64,000 bases of DNA. Origin: Clostridium massiliamazoniense. Its GTDB lineage: Bacteria; Bacillota; Clostridia; Clostridiales; Clostridiaceae. The translations under genes were made by a program, and so were the position numbers. A model generated the notes under the pieces. The model saw only the letters and a program-made list of their open reading frames with translations, was not told where the DNA came from and did not search any database. Below are positions 26,664 through 35,528 of the stretch, one piece after another. Where the stretch lies: contig NZ_LN879467.1 of NCBI RefSeq assembly GCF_001403635.1, positions 366,768 through 430,767 of the forward strand, in the 5' to 3' direction. The first letter of the stretch is position 1. Each line of letters begins with the position of its first letter.

Positions 26664-27557
26664 TCAAATTTTTGATTTAATAAAATCATGAATTTTACTA
26701 TTGGGATTTTTAATAGCATCGGATAAATATTCCTCTTTCCCACTCCAATTGTCCATAATATCTTGAATTTGCCATGGATATAAGTATTCAATTAAAGTTT
26801 CTATATCATAATAAGCTTCCTTTTTTGATTTAGGCAAATATTTTATTTCTATTATTGGTGGCTCTATATTTAAATTACTATATGCCAATAATTTATGGTG
26901 TCCATCTATAATAAAATCTCCTGAATCTAAATCCTTCTTAGCTAACTCACAATTAAATATAATTATGGCTGGTCTACTTCCATTTTTAATTTCATTCTCA
27001 AAATAATGAACTCTTTCTTCATTTATACTTTCTTTAGATTGAGTAGCAATTAAGGCTGTACTAGTACCTAAATAAAAACTTCCAGTAGTATAATATAATA
27101 TACTTCCATAAATCCCCTTATTATTTTTGTCTATATTATACTTATTTATAACTTCTTCTAATTTATTTATATCAGTAATTTTATTAAAAGCAACCCACCA
27201 ATCCCCCTTGTAACCTTCATCATTACCTGAAATCCAATATGGAAAAAAACTATTTTGCTTACCATCATAATAATTTAATGAATACTCTCCATTTTTAAAT
27301 AACTTAAATAGAGGCTTTAATATTTCATATAATTCTTCTATATTATTTGTGTAATCATTATCTAGATTACTAATTATTCTATCTCTAACCTCTTTTCTAT
27401 AACTTTCACTGTAGGGTAAAAGTGTTGAATATTTCGAAACAGAACCATCATAAAGGTCCCACTCTACAGATACAGGCTTATGAAAACTATAATAGCTACC
27501 TATTTCACTTACACCTATTGAAGCTATATCTAATCCATCAGTTATTTTAAAATTCAT
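26664..27557 (-). CDS. Protein with ParB-like nuclease-fold domain
   Basis: 297 residues. Residues ~185-245 (EERVHYFENEIKNGSRPAII, then DFIIDGHHKLLAYSNLN) resemble the ParB/sulfiredoxin N-terminal fold, whose DGHHR-type loop binds nucleotide. No helix-turn-helix for parS binding is visible, so chromosome partitioning is unlikely. The N-terminal half is unfamiliar but rich in aromatic residues. It begins with ATG behind AGAGGAGG. It stands alone between pseudogenes and small membrane proteins. Possibly an orphan accessory-region protein; function unknown. Confidence 0.65.
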   Translation of the reverse strand: MNFKITDGLDIASIGVSEIGSYYSFHKPVSVEWDLYDGSVSKYSTLLPYSESYRKEVRDRIISNLDNDYTNNIEELYEILKPLFKLFKNGEYSLNYYDGKQNSFFPYWISGNDEGYKGDWWVAFNKITDINKLEEVINKYNIDKNNKGIYGSILYYTTGSFYLGTSTALIATQSKESINEERVHYFENEIKNGSRPAIIIFNCELAKKDLDSGDFIIDGHHKLLAYSNLNIEPPIIEIKYLPKSKKEAYYDIETLIEYLYPWQIQDIMDNWSGKEEYLSDAIKNPNSKIHDFIKSKI

Positions 27558-27786
27558 AACTTACTTTCCTCCTCTTTTGTAAATATATTATATGCATGCA
27601 TTTAAATCTTAATATTAATTCTTTTCTTTCTAGTCTAGAGACAGTTATATATTATTTGATATTTGTATAAAAAATAGTTCTGAAAATAAAAAGGGAGTAC
27701 TTATTATATTTTTCTATATTACCTATAAAACTTCTAATATGTTATAATAAGGATAAAATAAAAAAGGGATTGAGATAAAGGGGTAC

Positions 27787-27984
27787 ATGATCATAAAAAG
27801 AATAATCAAATTAATATTACAGTTGTTATTAATGTTATATGTCTTAATATTTATTTTTATAATTCCACCTGAAATAAGTACATGGGATTTAATAAAAATT
27901 CATTTAATATTATTTTTAATATGTATAATCATAATAAAAGCCATAAAAACATTAATATCAATAGTGAAGTCAAATATATTTTAA
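27787..27984 (+). CDS. Small hydrophobic protein, 65 residues
   Basis: Two transmembrane segments (about residues 8-30 and 40-60) separated by PPEISTWDL. The start follows GATAAAGGGG. The next small gene starts 18 bases after its stop, forming a two-gene unit of tiny membrane proteins. No family recognised. The charge pattern (basic first residues) suggests ordinary membrane insertion, not a secreted peptide. Confidence 0.6.
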   Translation: MIIKRIIKLILQLLLMLYVLIFIFIIPPEISTWDLIKIHLILFLICIIIIKAIKTLISIVKSNIF

Positions 27985-28002
27985 AATTAGAGGTATTTAA
28001 AT

Positions 28003-28212
28003 ATGAATAAAGAAATATTAAAATCACAAAAAGTTTTAACTATAGTACAATTCTTCTTACTTTTATTTGTATTTTTAGTAAATAAAAATGGTTTACATAA
28101 TGTATTTATAAAAGGTATTTTATTATTTATTGTATTACCTATAACACTATATAACCTTATAAATACGAGCAAAAGCTTTGTTAATACAATAAAAAAAGTA
28201 GCTAGGAAATAA
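28003..28212 (+). CDS. Small membrane protein, 69 residues
   Basis: Two hydrophobic stretches (VLTIVQFFLLLFVFLV, about 12-27, and GILLFIVLPITLYNLI, about 38-53) with a basic C-terminal tail (KKVARK). The site TTAGAGGTATTTAAAT precedes the ATG. It is co-directional and closely spaced with the gene at 27787. Downstream, bases 28207-28302 hold another open frame (KNFWKIINGEFKQWIVPIIL) with no start codon, perhaps the relic of a third such gene. Confidence 0.6.
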   Translation: MNKEILKSQKVLTIVQFFLLLFVFLVNKNGLHNVFIKGILLFIVLPITLYNLINTSKSFVNTIKKVARK

Positions 28213-28347
28213 AAAATTTCTGGAAAATTATCAATGGAGAATTTAAACAATGGATAGTACCTATTATTTTGCTTGAAGGATTAGTAATTTTTATAATATT
28301 GTAGGAGATAATATTATTTAGAATTCCTCTTTCAATCTTACATAAAT

Positions 28348-29595
28348 TTATGTAAATGGAATAAAAAATTTATTATTTCCTTTTTCTCCTGCTGATCTCA
28401 TAAATTCGCTAAATTTAATTAATACTTTTTTTATATCCAATTCTCCAGTTGACAATAAATAATCTTGTTTAATAGTATATTTACCAAATCCTTCTGTACT
28501 AATTTTAGAAGTTATATAATCTAAAATTAACTCTGAAAAAATTAAATTGCTTATTTTAATATAATTTTCTTTATCTCTAGAAAAATATCCAAACATAATC
28601 CCTAAATTAATACTGGGGTTATAAGGATTATATATCACCCTTGAATCTCCTAATATCACTTGTTTTATGGTGTTATATAACTCTTCATTGTTCTCTAAAT
28701 TCTTTATCAAATCATCAAATAAAGTATTTGTTTCAATTAAAATTGTTTTAACAGCTTTTTGTACATCAGTAACTTCCCATTCTCTCTTAGCTATTCCAAT
28801 TAAATCTTCATCAATAATTTGACATAATCTACTTACTAAAAAGGGATAACCAGATGTAAACTTATATATCTCCTTACTTATTTTTAATATGTTCATATTT
28901 AGATTATTATCATTGCTATATTCCTTTAGCATAGTTCCTATTTCTTCAATATTAAAACTCATATCCGCATTGAAATTAACTGCTATATTCCAAGGTGAAT
29001 TATATTTTGTATCAGTATTATCTCTAAACTTTATTTTTAAATTTTTTATATCATGAACTCCTGCCAATATTACAGATTTAAAAGTTGTGTTAATCCCTTT
29101 ATTTCTTGATAAATACAAGGATCTTAACATACCTAAAAAATTTAGAAACAACTTATTATTAGAAGCTTTATCTACTTCATCAATTATTAAAATTATTTCT
29201 TCATTAAGTGTAATATCACTAATAACCCTAGATAACTTTGATAAAGAATCTACCTTCTGTAATTTAATCCCTAGACTAATTGACATAAACTCTATTAAAC
29301 TTTCACAAAACCTACTCTCATTTTCAAAATCAGTATCCAATAATTCAAAATCTAAACTAATAACCTTATACCTAGACTTCAATATTCGCTCAAGCTCACT
29401 AAGAGTTGTAGTTTTTCCATATTGTCTTAGTCTATTAATAACAAAATAACTATCATTTTGAATTAACTTTATTATTTCTTTTAACTTTAAATTTATATTA
29501 ACCATATAGTGCTTCTCTGGTACACAGACACCAGTTGTATTAAATCTTTTTGAAAACTCTATATCCTCCATCAAAATTAACCATGATTTACTCAC
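28348..29595 (-). CDS. AAA-like ATPase, C-terminal nuclease domain missing
   Basis: 415 residues. From FNTTGVCVPEKHYMV the protein matches a clostridial AAA-like ATPase family. The P-loop is the variant INRLRQYGKTTTL (about residue 55), Walker B is IILIIDEVDKAS (about residue 135), and SGYPFLVSRLC (about residue 250) is the family's conserved C-terminal ATPase segment. In the relatives I remember, KVLIKFSEFM leads into a PD-(D/E)XK nuclease domain of about 130 residues; here the frame ends 17 residues later (GEKGNNKFFIPFT). The start is uncertain: GTG at 29595 abuts AAGGGGAG, ATG at 29571 has no good site. Likely an eroded gene. Confidence 0.75.
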   Translation of the reverse strand: MSKSWLILMEDIEFSKRFNTTGVCVPEKHYMVNINLKLKEIIKLIQNDSYFVINRLRQYGKTTTLSELERILKSRYKVISLDFELLDTDFENESRFCESLIEFMSISLGIKLQKVDSLSKLSRVISDITLNEEIILIIDEVDKASNNKLFLNFLGMLRSLYLSRNKGINTTFKSVILAGVHDIKNLKIKFRDNTDTKYNSPWNIAVNFNADMSFNIEEIGTMLKEYSNDNNLNMNILKISKEIYKFTSGYPFLVSRLCQIIDEDLIGIAKREWEVTDVQKAVKTILIETNTLFDDLIKNLENNEELYNTIKQVILGDSRVIYNPYNPSINLGIMFGYFSRDKENYIKISNLIFSELILDYITSKISTEGFGKYTIKQDYLLSTGELDIKKVLIKFSEFMRSAGEKGNNKFFIPFT

Positions 29596-30279
29596 TCCCC
29601 TTCTTTAATATATTTATCAATACTACGAACTACTTGAATTTAATTTATTATCTCTAATTATAACTTAATTCCATTGTTTAAGTCATTACATAATCTTATT
29701 ATTCTCTATTACTATTATTTTCCTATTTTTATCTAAATATAACTTGAAATCACCTTATAAATTTATACCTACACTTTCTAACAAATTCTCAATATACTAT
29801 AATTTTCTTTACTACATTACATCTAAATCTATGGTTATAGTTCCTAGTAAATTCTCGCTATGCTATAATAGGAACTGTAAAACCCCTTGAAATTTCTCGA
29901 TTTCAAAGGGTTTTGCTTCTAAAAAAACATTTAATTGTGATGAAGTTATAGTCTTTTCATTTATTTTGGTGACCCTACTAAAAATTTTATTTCTTCATAA
30001 AATTTTTAGATAAAATATAAGTCTAATTTTTCATAACGATTTATGATCACAATACAATAATACCATAAAAGAGCTATATTGCAGTCTTAATATCACTCAA
30101 TCATTTATCAAAAAAGGTCGTTCTTACACTAATACATGTATAAAATCATTCTTCGTAATAATAAAAAGGAAATTTATAGAAATACCTATGACCGTTCTAA
30201 GGAGCTAAAATAACTATTTTTAAATACATTAAAAGTTGGTATAATAAAATTTAGTTTCCAAGCTATCTATAATATATAC
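29596..30279. other. Noncoding region with three consecutive hairpins
   Basis: Stems at 29836-29880 (TTATAGTTCCTA / TAGGAACTGTAA), 29879-29914 (AAAACCCCTTGAAAT / ATTTCAAAGGGTTTT) and 29978-30009 (CTAAAAATTTTAT / ATAAAATTTTTAG). The second ends in a T run and could terminate plus-strand transcription, though no plus-strand gene precedes it. AAATTCTC followed by CTATAAT recurs at about 29783 and 29849. No ORF explains the region. Confidence 0.5.
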
Positions 30280-30829
30280 TTATTTAAAATAATCTTCTGC
30301 TTCATGATTTATAATTAAATTTTCATAACTTGTATTAAACTCTAACTCTTCTATCTTTTCTTCTATTAACTTTATAAAACTCTTATTTAGAACATATTCT
30401 TTTATCTCAGTAAGAGTAATATCTAAAATAAAATACTTTTCATCCTCTCCTTCTTTATGATAATAAAATTTCACCTATTTTACTAAATTTTATTAAAACA
30501 TCTATTTCATTAATAGAATTTCTAACCTTTCTACCCCATTCAAATCTGGCTGTTTTATCAACTATAAATTTAATATTTCATATCAATATCAAATTTTCTC
30601 TTAATTGCTCTTTGGTATATATATTGACCCTTTAAAATTTCTTAAAAATTCACCTATATTTTTTATATCTTCTGTATTGTAAGTTCCATTATTTTATATT
30701 TCTTTTAGAACACTCGATAACTGTTCTAACAACATTTAATAGTGGCAATGCATAAGATTTGTTACTTCCTATTTCTAAACAAGCTTTATAATCATCTATA
30801 AATAATCTATTTATGAAGAAAGATTGCAT
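30280..30829 (-). pseudogene. Decayed gene(s), frameshifted fragments
   Basis: Successive open pieces in different frames: 30689-30829 (MQSFFINRLFIDDYKACLEI and on for 46 residues), about 30601-30690 (GTYNTEDIKNIGEFLRNFKG), about 30451-30565 (DKTARFEWGRKVRNSINEI) and 30280-30474 (64 residues, GTG start without a binding site). Each looks protein-like but ends in a stop, so this is most simply one or two genes destroyed by frameshifts. Their identity is unknown; position next to a GHKL ATPase suggests they once formed a unit. Confidence 0.5.
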
Positions 30830-30870
30830 TAAATACTAAACCAATCTTCTTCTAATCATGTTAAACTTTA

Positions 30871-31923
30871 TTAAGATTTTTTCCATAAACCATACTTAAA
30901 TATTTCTTTGACCACATCTTTTGCATAAATATATGAACTTCCAGATTCACTTTCTAATATTTCTTTTCCTCTAAAAAATTCTTCCTTTGTTATATCGAAC
31001 TGAACTGATATTTTTTCCTTCGAAAAATAATCTCTTGTTTCTTCAACCATATTATAAAATTCTGATAATATCATTTGTATATTTCTATTATTAAAATCTA
31101 TTTTGTCATTCGATGGAGTTATCCCTAATTCTTTAATATTTCTCGAATATATAAAAACTTCCGAATAAAAATCAATATAGGTTTTTCCTTTTTTTATGAT
31201 TCTTTTCTTCCATTCTAAATAATTATTTTTCACTCTACTCATGACTAATCTATCATTAACTATAAAATCTACTCCATTATATTCTTTCTTTATACCATTA
31301 TATATTTTTATTGAAAACTCGTAATCGTCATAAATAAAATCCTTACTTGCTAGCAAATCCTTATCTATCATTCTTGCCTCTATCTTTTGTTCATTTATAT
31401 AAATATTTAAACCTTTATTTAATAAATATCTATATTTAAATCCTATATACTTATCTAAGTCCTTTAATTCTTTCATAAAATTCACATATAAATTTTGAAA
31501 TTTAACGCTAAAAACTATTTCTTTCTTAAACACTTCTATAAATTTTAATTTTTCCTTATCATCTCCCAGTATATCTTCAATTTTTATTTTATGAGACATT
31601 ATAGCTATATTACCGTCAAATGAATTTACTCTCATAGTTTCTCCAATTTTCATTAAAGCTATTTTTAAGCCTTTTCCTAATCCATTTTCAAATGTTCTAT
31701 CCTCCATTATAAAAATAGTTTCTTCATCCTTTTCATCTAACCCTTTACAATTATCTTCAATGATAAATTCGTTATTGTTATAACAAATTTTTATATTAGT
31801 ATCTCTTATATTTTTATTTAAACTCATCATTGCATCTATAGAGTTATCTATTAATAATCCAACAGCATCTAACTCTGAAATATCTTTAGTAAAAGCAGAC
31901 TTAATACAATCTTTTCCTAACAA
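30871..31923 (-). CDS. GHKL (Hsp90/MORC-type) ATPase
   Basis: 350 residues. The Bergerat ATP fold is clear: N box GLLIDNSIDAM (about residues 22-32), G1-like IIEDNCKGLD (about residue 54) and GLGKGLKIALMKIG (about residue 80). The remaining ~260 residues are mixed alpha/beta and do not match histidine kinases, gyrase or MutL. MORC-like ATPases of this shape occur in bacterial conflict systems. TTG start at 31923 behind TAGGAG, only 13 bases after the stop of the preceding membrane gene. The downstream neighbour is a decayed gene, so it may be an orphaned part of a former multi-gene system. Confidence 0.72.
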   Translation of the reverse strand: MLGKDCIKSAFTKDISELDAVGLLIDNSIDAMMSLNKNIRDTNIKICYNNNEFIIEDNCKGLDEKDEETIFIMEDRTFENGLGKGLKIALMKIGETMRVNSFDGNIAIMSHKIKIEDILGDDKEKLKFIEVFKKEIVFSVKFQNLYVNFMKELKDLDKYIGFKYRYLLNKGLNIYINEQKIEARMIDKDLLASKDFIYDDYEFSIKIYNGIKKEYNGVDFIVNDRLVMSRVKNNYLEWKKRIIKKGKTYIDFYSEVFIYSRNIKELGITPSNDKIDFNNRNIQMILSEFYNMVEETRDYFSKEKISVQFDITKEEFFRGKEILESESGSSYIYAKDVVKEIFKYGLWKKS

Positions 31924-31936
31924 AGCATTCTCCTAT

Positions 31937-32515
31937 TTATATTACTATCAATTTATATTTATAATCCTTAAATAATAAATATGTTAACAGCTTAAATATT
32001 CCACCAATTAAAAATAAAATAGTTATAGTAAATGCTATACAAATAACTCTCATTTCAATTTCATCATAAAGTGTTCTAAATTTTCTTAATCCAAATTTTT
32101 TGTTATAAAAAGGATAAAACAATTTAACTCCTGATTTAGTTAATGAATCCATTAATAAATGACTTAAATAACCGAAAGAAAGTCCTATAACCAAATATAT
32201 ACTATTTATTCTAAAACTCTCTAATAAGATATTAGCACCTATTATCATTACTATATTTAATATCATCCAAAAAATTAATGAATGTGTCATTCCCCTATGT
32301 GTGAAAATATTATTAGTTAAAGTAGAAAATGGTTTCGTTTTATTGCTTATATAACTACCTTGAGAATCTAAATCTGGTAATAAACTTCCTATATAAGCTC
32401 CAAGTAATATTAGTAAGAAATTTATATAATTTACATTACCAATATTATAGATAATAAAAATTATTATAATAGCTATAGAAATTCCTGCTATTTCATGTGT
32501 TTTATAATTACTCAA
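31937..32515 (-). CDS. YdjM-like membrane-bound metal-dependent hydrolase
   Basis: 192 residues, about five hydrophobic segments. GSLLPDLDSQGS (about residue 43), FTHRGMTHSL (about residue 72) and SHLLMDSLTKSG (about residue 117) carry the conserved His/Asp residues of the YdjM/LexA-regulated membrane hydrolase family. The C-terminus ends in another membrane segment. TTG start behind AGGAAGAGA. It is the first gene of a pair with the GHKL ATPase (13-base gap). Function of the family is not well defined; in E. coli it belongs to the SOS regulon. Confidence 0.78.
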   Translation of the reverse strand: MSNYKTHEIAGISIAIIIIFIIYNIGNVNYINFLLILLGAYIGSLLPDLDSQGSYISNKTKPFSTLTNNIFTHRGMTHSLIFWMILNIVMIIGANILLESFRINSIYLVIGLSFGYLSHLLMDSLTKSGVKLFYPFYNKKFGLRKFRTLYDEIEMRVICIAFTITILFLIGGIFKLLTYLLFKDYKYKLIVI

Positions 32516-32578
32516 TTATCTCTTCCTAAATATAATTCTTTACATTAAATTATATTTAGTTAATTGAATTTTATGCAT

Positions 32579-32630
32579 TCTAAAAAGAAGACAATTTCAT
32601 AAATCATTGATTGAAAAGTCTTCTTTTTAT
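32579..32630 (-). terminator. Terminator of the DUF262 gene
   Basis: AAAAAGAAGAC and GTCTTCTTTTT pair perfectly, with T-rich ends on both strands. A smaller hairpin (AAGTCTTT / AAAGACTT, 32681-32701) lies between it and the gene. Confidence 0.75.
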
Positions 32631-32750
32631 AATAATTATGATTTATTTTACTAATTCATAGATAATTATCCCACATTAAGTCTTTAAAAAAAAGACTTAA
32701 CCTTTTCCATAAGTTTCTTTAAAAATTTTCCTCCACCTGCGTGATTTAGA

Positions 32751-34793
32751 TTATTCTAAATTAAATAATAGTTCATTATAATCTATATTATATTCGTCAA
32801 ATATATTTCTTAAAAATTCTAATTTTGATTCTGTACTTAAATTTAATTCTAAATAAATATTATCAGCAATTTTAAATGCAGTTCTAATTCCCTCTTCTTT
32901 ATAAGATATTTTCCCAAGATTTTTTTTAGCTAATTTTAACAAGGGCTTTGGATCTATGTCATACAATATTACTGTAATATTTCTATACATATCAGCCCAA
33001 TTTTTAACTTTTATTTCATCCCCTAGAAATATATATTTTTTCACTTTTGTATTTGTAAAATCATCTCTATTGCCCAAACTAAATAAATTATCACTCTTTG
33101 CTTTTTCTTTTAATGTTACTTCTGGATATTTCCATATATTTAATGCTATTTCATACAATTTTTCAGCTCTCTCTATAATATTTTCTTCATTCCAACAATC
33201 TATAGTCCCTAAATATTTATTTAGTCTTAATCTACTTTCTTTAAATCCATTCTCCATATTTCTTTTTTCGATAAAACTTTTATTACTATATTTTGAGTTA
33301 TATCCTGTCAACGTTAAATTCCCTATTGTGTTGATATATTTATTGTATACTTCATTATAATTTTTTCCTAAGGATGATTTCCAACTTGGTGTAAGAGTTC
33401 TAGGCATAATATGTTCTATAGATAATTCATTATTACTTACTAAAGTTTCTACATCAACAATTTCTCTGTTATTAAAATTTTCTAGTCTTTCTAAAAGGTA
33501 CAACTTATTTTTACTATTCATATTATAAAAATCATTTTCTAAGAAAAACCTTTTAAATTCATCATCATTAGGTAGCCTTTGAGATAATTTTTTTGTAGTT
33601 AATACATATTTTAAAGCTTCAACGTAATTATCTTTATATCCATCTACCCCTTTTATTTCTTTATGCAAATTCATAAAAACTTTATTCAATGCATTAGTCT
33701 GTATTTTACAAACTATTCTTCTAAACACATAAGTCTCTATTAACTTTAAAACTTCTTCTAATTCATTTTCATTTATTATATTATTATAATAATCATCAAA
33801 TAAACTTAAGAAAAATGGATAAACTACAGTTACCTCTAGTTTATTTATTCTTTTTAATCTAACATCTATATCTTTAATTCCTATATTACTATTGATAATG
33901 CTACTATAGTATTTTGAAAACTTAAGCATATCTTCTAAACAACTTTCTATATTGATATTTTTCAAATTTATATAATTTTTAAAAGAGAAATATACCTTGC
34001 TTATATTTGTTATTTTATTTTCTTTCATAGTCATATAATCTCTAATAAATTGAGTTACTTTATAGCTTGTATTTTTCTCTACCTTATTCCAATAATCATT
34101 ATATAAAATTTCTTGTTTCTCCGAACTTTGTCCCATTAATATAAAATTTCTAACCTTATCAGCATCTGTTAAATCTAAACCAGTTGAATTTAGGCTTTCA
34201 AAAATTAACTGTAGATCATCCTCTCCACTTTTAAGCTCTATTTCAACAATAATAAGTCTTTCAATAGCCGAATATAAGTCATCTATACTTACTTCTTCAT
34301 CCATAATTCTCTTATAAAAATATTCATAATTTAAAGTGAAATTTGATTCCTTAATAAATTCTTCACCTTTAAATAATCTTTCAAATGCAATACTATCTAC
34401 CTTTATAGGTTTAAGCTTTATTTTACTTTCTTCACTAGCATACTGATTTATTAAATATTGATTTAATATCTTTTCCTTTATTATATTGCAAGATGTCATA
34501 TCACCTTTTTTGATTATGTTGTATATAGCTAATAACAATATAGAAATAGTAGTAGTCCTTTGTTGACCATCTATAATTAAATATTCTCTTATTCTTCCAC
34601 TATCATTATATATTGAAACTACTGTTCCAAAAAAATGATTCTTATATTCATTTTTAATCATAGCCACTAAATCATCATAAAGTTGTTTACACTGTTCCTT
34701 TTTCCAATTATAATTTCTTTGATAAACTGGAATAACAAAATTAGTATCAGATGCTTCTAAAAATCTTATTAATTCCTTCTCATTTGCCTTCAT
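32751..34793 (-). CDS. DUF262-DUF1524 protein (GmrSD/SspE-type restriction candidate)
   Basis: 680 residues. DUF262 spans roughly residues 1-250: IPVYQRNYNWKKEQC (about 17-31), then IIDGQQRTTTISILLL (about 73-88), the DGQQR loop of the ParB/GmrS nucleotide-binding fold. DUF1524 follows with the HNH-type core LSIEHIMPRTL, GNLTLTGYNSKYSNK and SFIEKR. A further ~100-residue C-terminal region is unfamiliar. Fused proteins of this class are type IV restriction enzymes or, in the Ssp phosphorothioate system (SspE), mark-sensing nickases. ATG follows GGGGGGAT. The preceding gene ends 19 bases upstream, so the two form an operon. Confidence 0.85.
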   Translation of the reverse strand: MKANEKELIRFLEASDTNFVIPVYQRNYNWKKEQCKQLYDDLVAMIKNEYKNHFFGTVVSIYNDSGRIREYLIIDGQQRTTTISILLLAIYNIIKKGDMTSCNIIKEKILNQYLINQYASEESKIKLKPIKVDSIAFERLFKGEEFIKESNFTLNYEYFYKRIMDEEVSIDDLYSAIERLIIVEIELKSGEDDLQLIFESLNSTGLDLTDADKVRNFILMGQSSEKQEILYNDYWNKVEKNTSYKVTQFIRDYMTMKENKITNISKVYFSFKNYINLKNINIESCLEDMLKFSKYYSSIINSNIGIKDIDVRLKRINKLEVTVVYPFFLSLFDDYYNNIINENELEEVLKLIETYVFRRIVCKIQTNALNKVFMNLHKEIKGVDGYKDNYVEALKYVLTTKKLSQRLPNDDEFKRFFLENDFYNMNSKNKLYLLERLENFNNREIVDVETLVSNNELSIEHIMPRTLTPSWKSSLGKNYNEVYNKYINTIGNLTLTGYNSKYSNKSFIEKRNMENGFKESRLRLNKYLGTIDCWNEENIIERAEKLYEIALNIWKYPEVTLKEKAKSDNLFSLGNRDDFTNTKVKKYIFLGDEIKVKNWADMYRNITVILYDIDPKPLLKLAKKNLGKISYKEEGIRTAFKIADNIYLELNLSTESKLEFLRNIFDEYNIDYNELLFNLE

Positions 34794-34812
34794 ATTCTAT
34801 CCCCCCAAATTT

Positions 34813-35436
34813 TTAACTAATTCCAATAATCTTATATTTCAAATTAACATTATTTCTCTCTAAACTTATAATATCATTTTTTCCTTCTAAAATTGCTCTG
34901 GCTAGTGGTGAATTAATTGAAAATTTATCATTTAACTCATCTTTATCCTTTTCCTTAACAAAAATTACTTTAAAAGTTTCATTTGTTTGTAAATCTCTTA
35001 ATAAATACTTCTTCCCTATTAATTGATTTAAATTATTCTTGACATATATCTTGGGAGTAGCTTGTAAAAACTCCTTTTCTTTTTTATTTTTTGGACTAAT
35101 ATCTTTTCCATATTCAATATGTATATAACTTTTCTTTTTACCAACTATATCTGCACAATTATTATTTTTACAACAACTTAATAAATATAAAGCACTTTTA
35201 TCATTAAAACATTTTAAATTTCTATAGTGTAAACATTCAAAGTAACTAATTTCTCTAAGCTCTCGCTCTTCATAAGCACCACATATGAATCGTACTACAC
35301 ATTTACATCCATATCCATTAACTTTGCGATTTGAACACATCCCATTATTATAGTAGCAATTTTTTCTATACTTCTTCCCCTTTGGCCCTATGTACTCTAA
35401 ATAAGCTGGAGTACCTTGCATTGTATTTATCCCCAT
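34813..35436 (-). CDS. Cys-rich protein with GreA-C-like domain, operon partner of DUF262 protein
   Basis: 207 residues. The N-terminal ~95 residues hold about eleven Cys in closely spaced groups (CYYNNGMCSNRKVNGYGCKC, then FIC, FEC, LKC, SCC, NNC), which suggests zinc binding. The C-terminal ~75 residues (LIGKKYLLRDLQTNETFKVI to SINSPLARAILEGK, ending YKIIGI) resemble the FKBP-like C-terminal domain of GreA/GreB elongation factors, without the N-terminal coiled coil. Such domains bind RNA polymerase. ATG behind GAGGGGG. Position directly ahead of the DUF262 gene implies a joint role, which is inference. Confidence 0.65.
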   Translation of the reverse strand: MGINTMQGTPAYLEYIGPKGKKYRKNCYYNNGMCSNRKVNGYGCKCVVRFICGAYEERELREISYFECLHYRNLKCFNDKSALYLLSCCKNNNCADIVGKKKSYIHIEYGKDISPKNKKEKEFLQATPKIYVKNNLNQLIGKKYLLRDLQTNETFKVIFVKEKDKDELNDKFSINSPLARAILEGKNDIISLERNNVNLKYKIIGIS

Positions 35437-35528
35437 ATAATGTCCCCCTCTATGTTCCCTTTTACAGAAACCCTTTATTAATTAATCATAAGAAAATTAG
35501 ATGGAGAACTCTCCATCTAATTAAAATA

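Noticed and set aside
26664-27557. ParB partition gene marking an origin or plasmid
   Set aside because: Only the ParB-like fold is seen; no helix-turn-helix, no ParA and no parS-like sites nearby.
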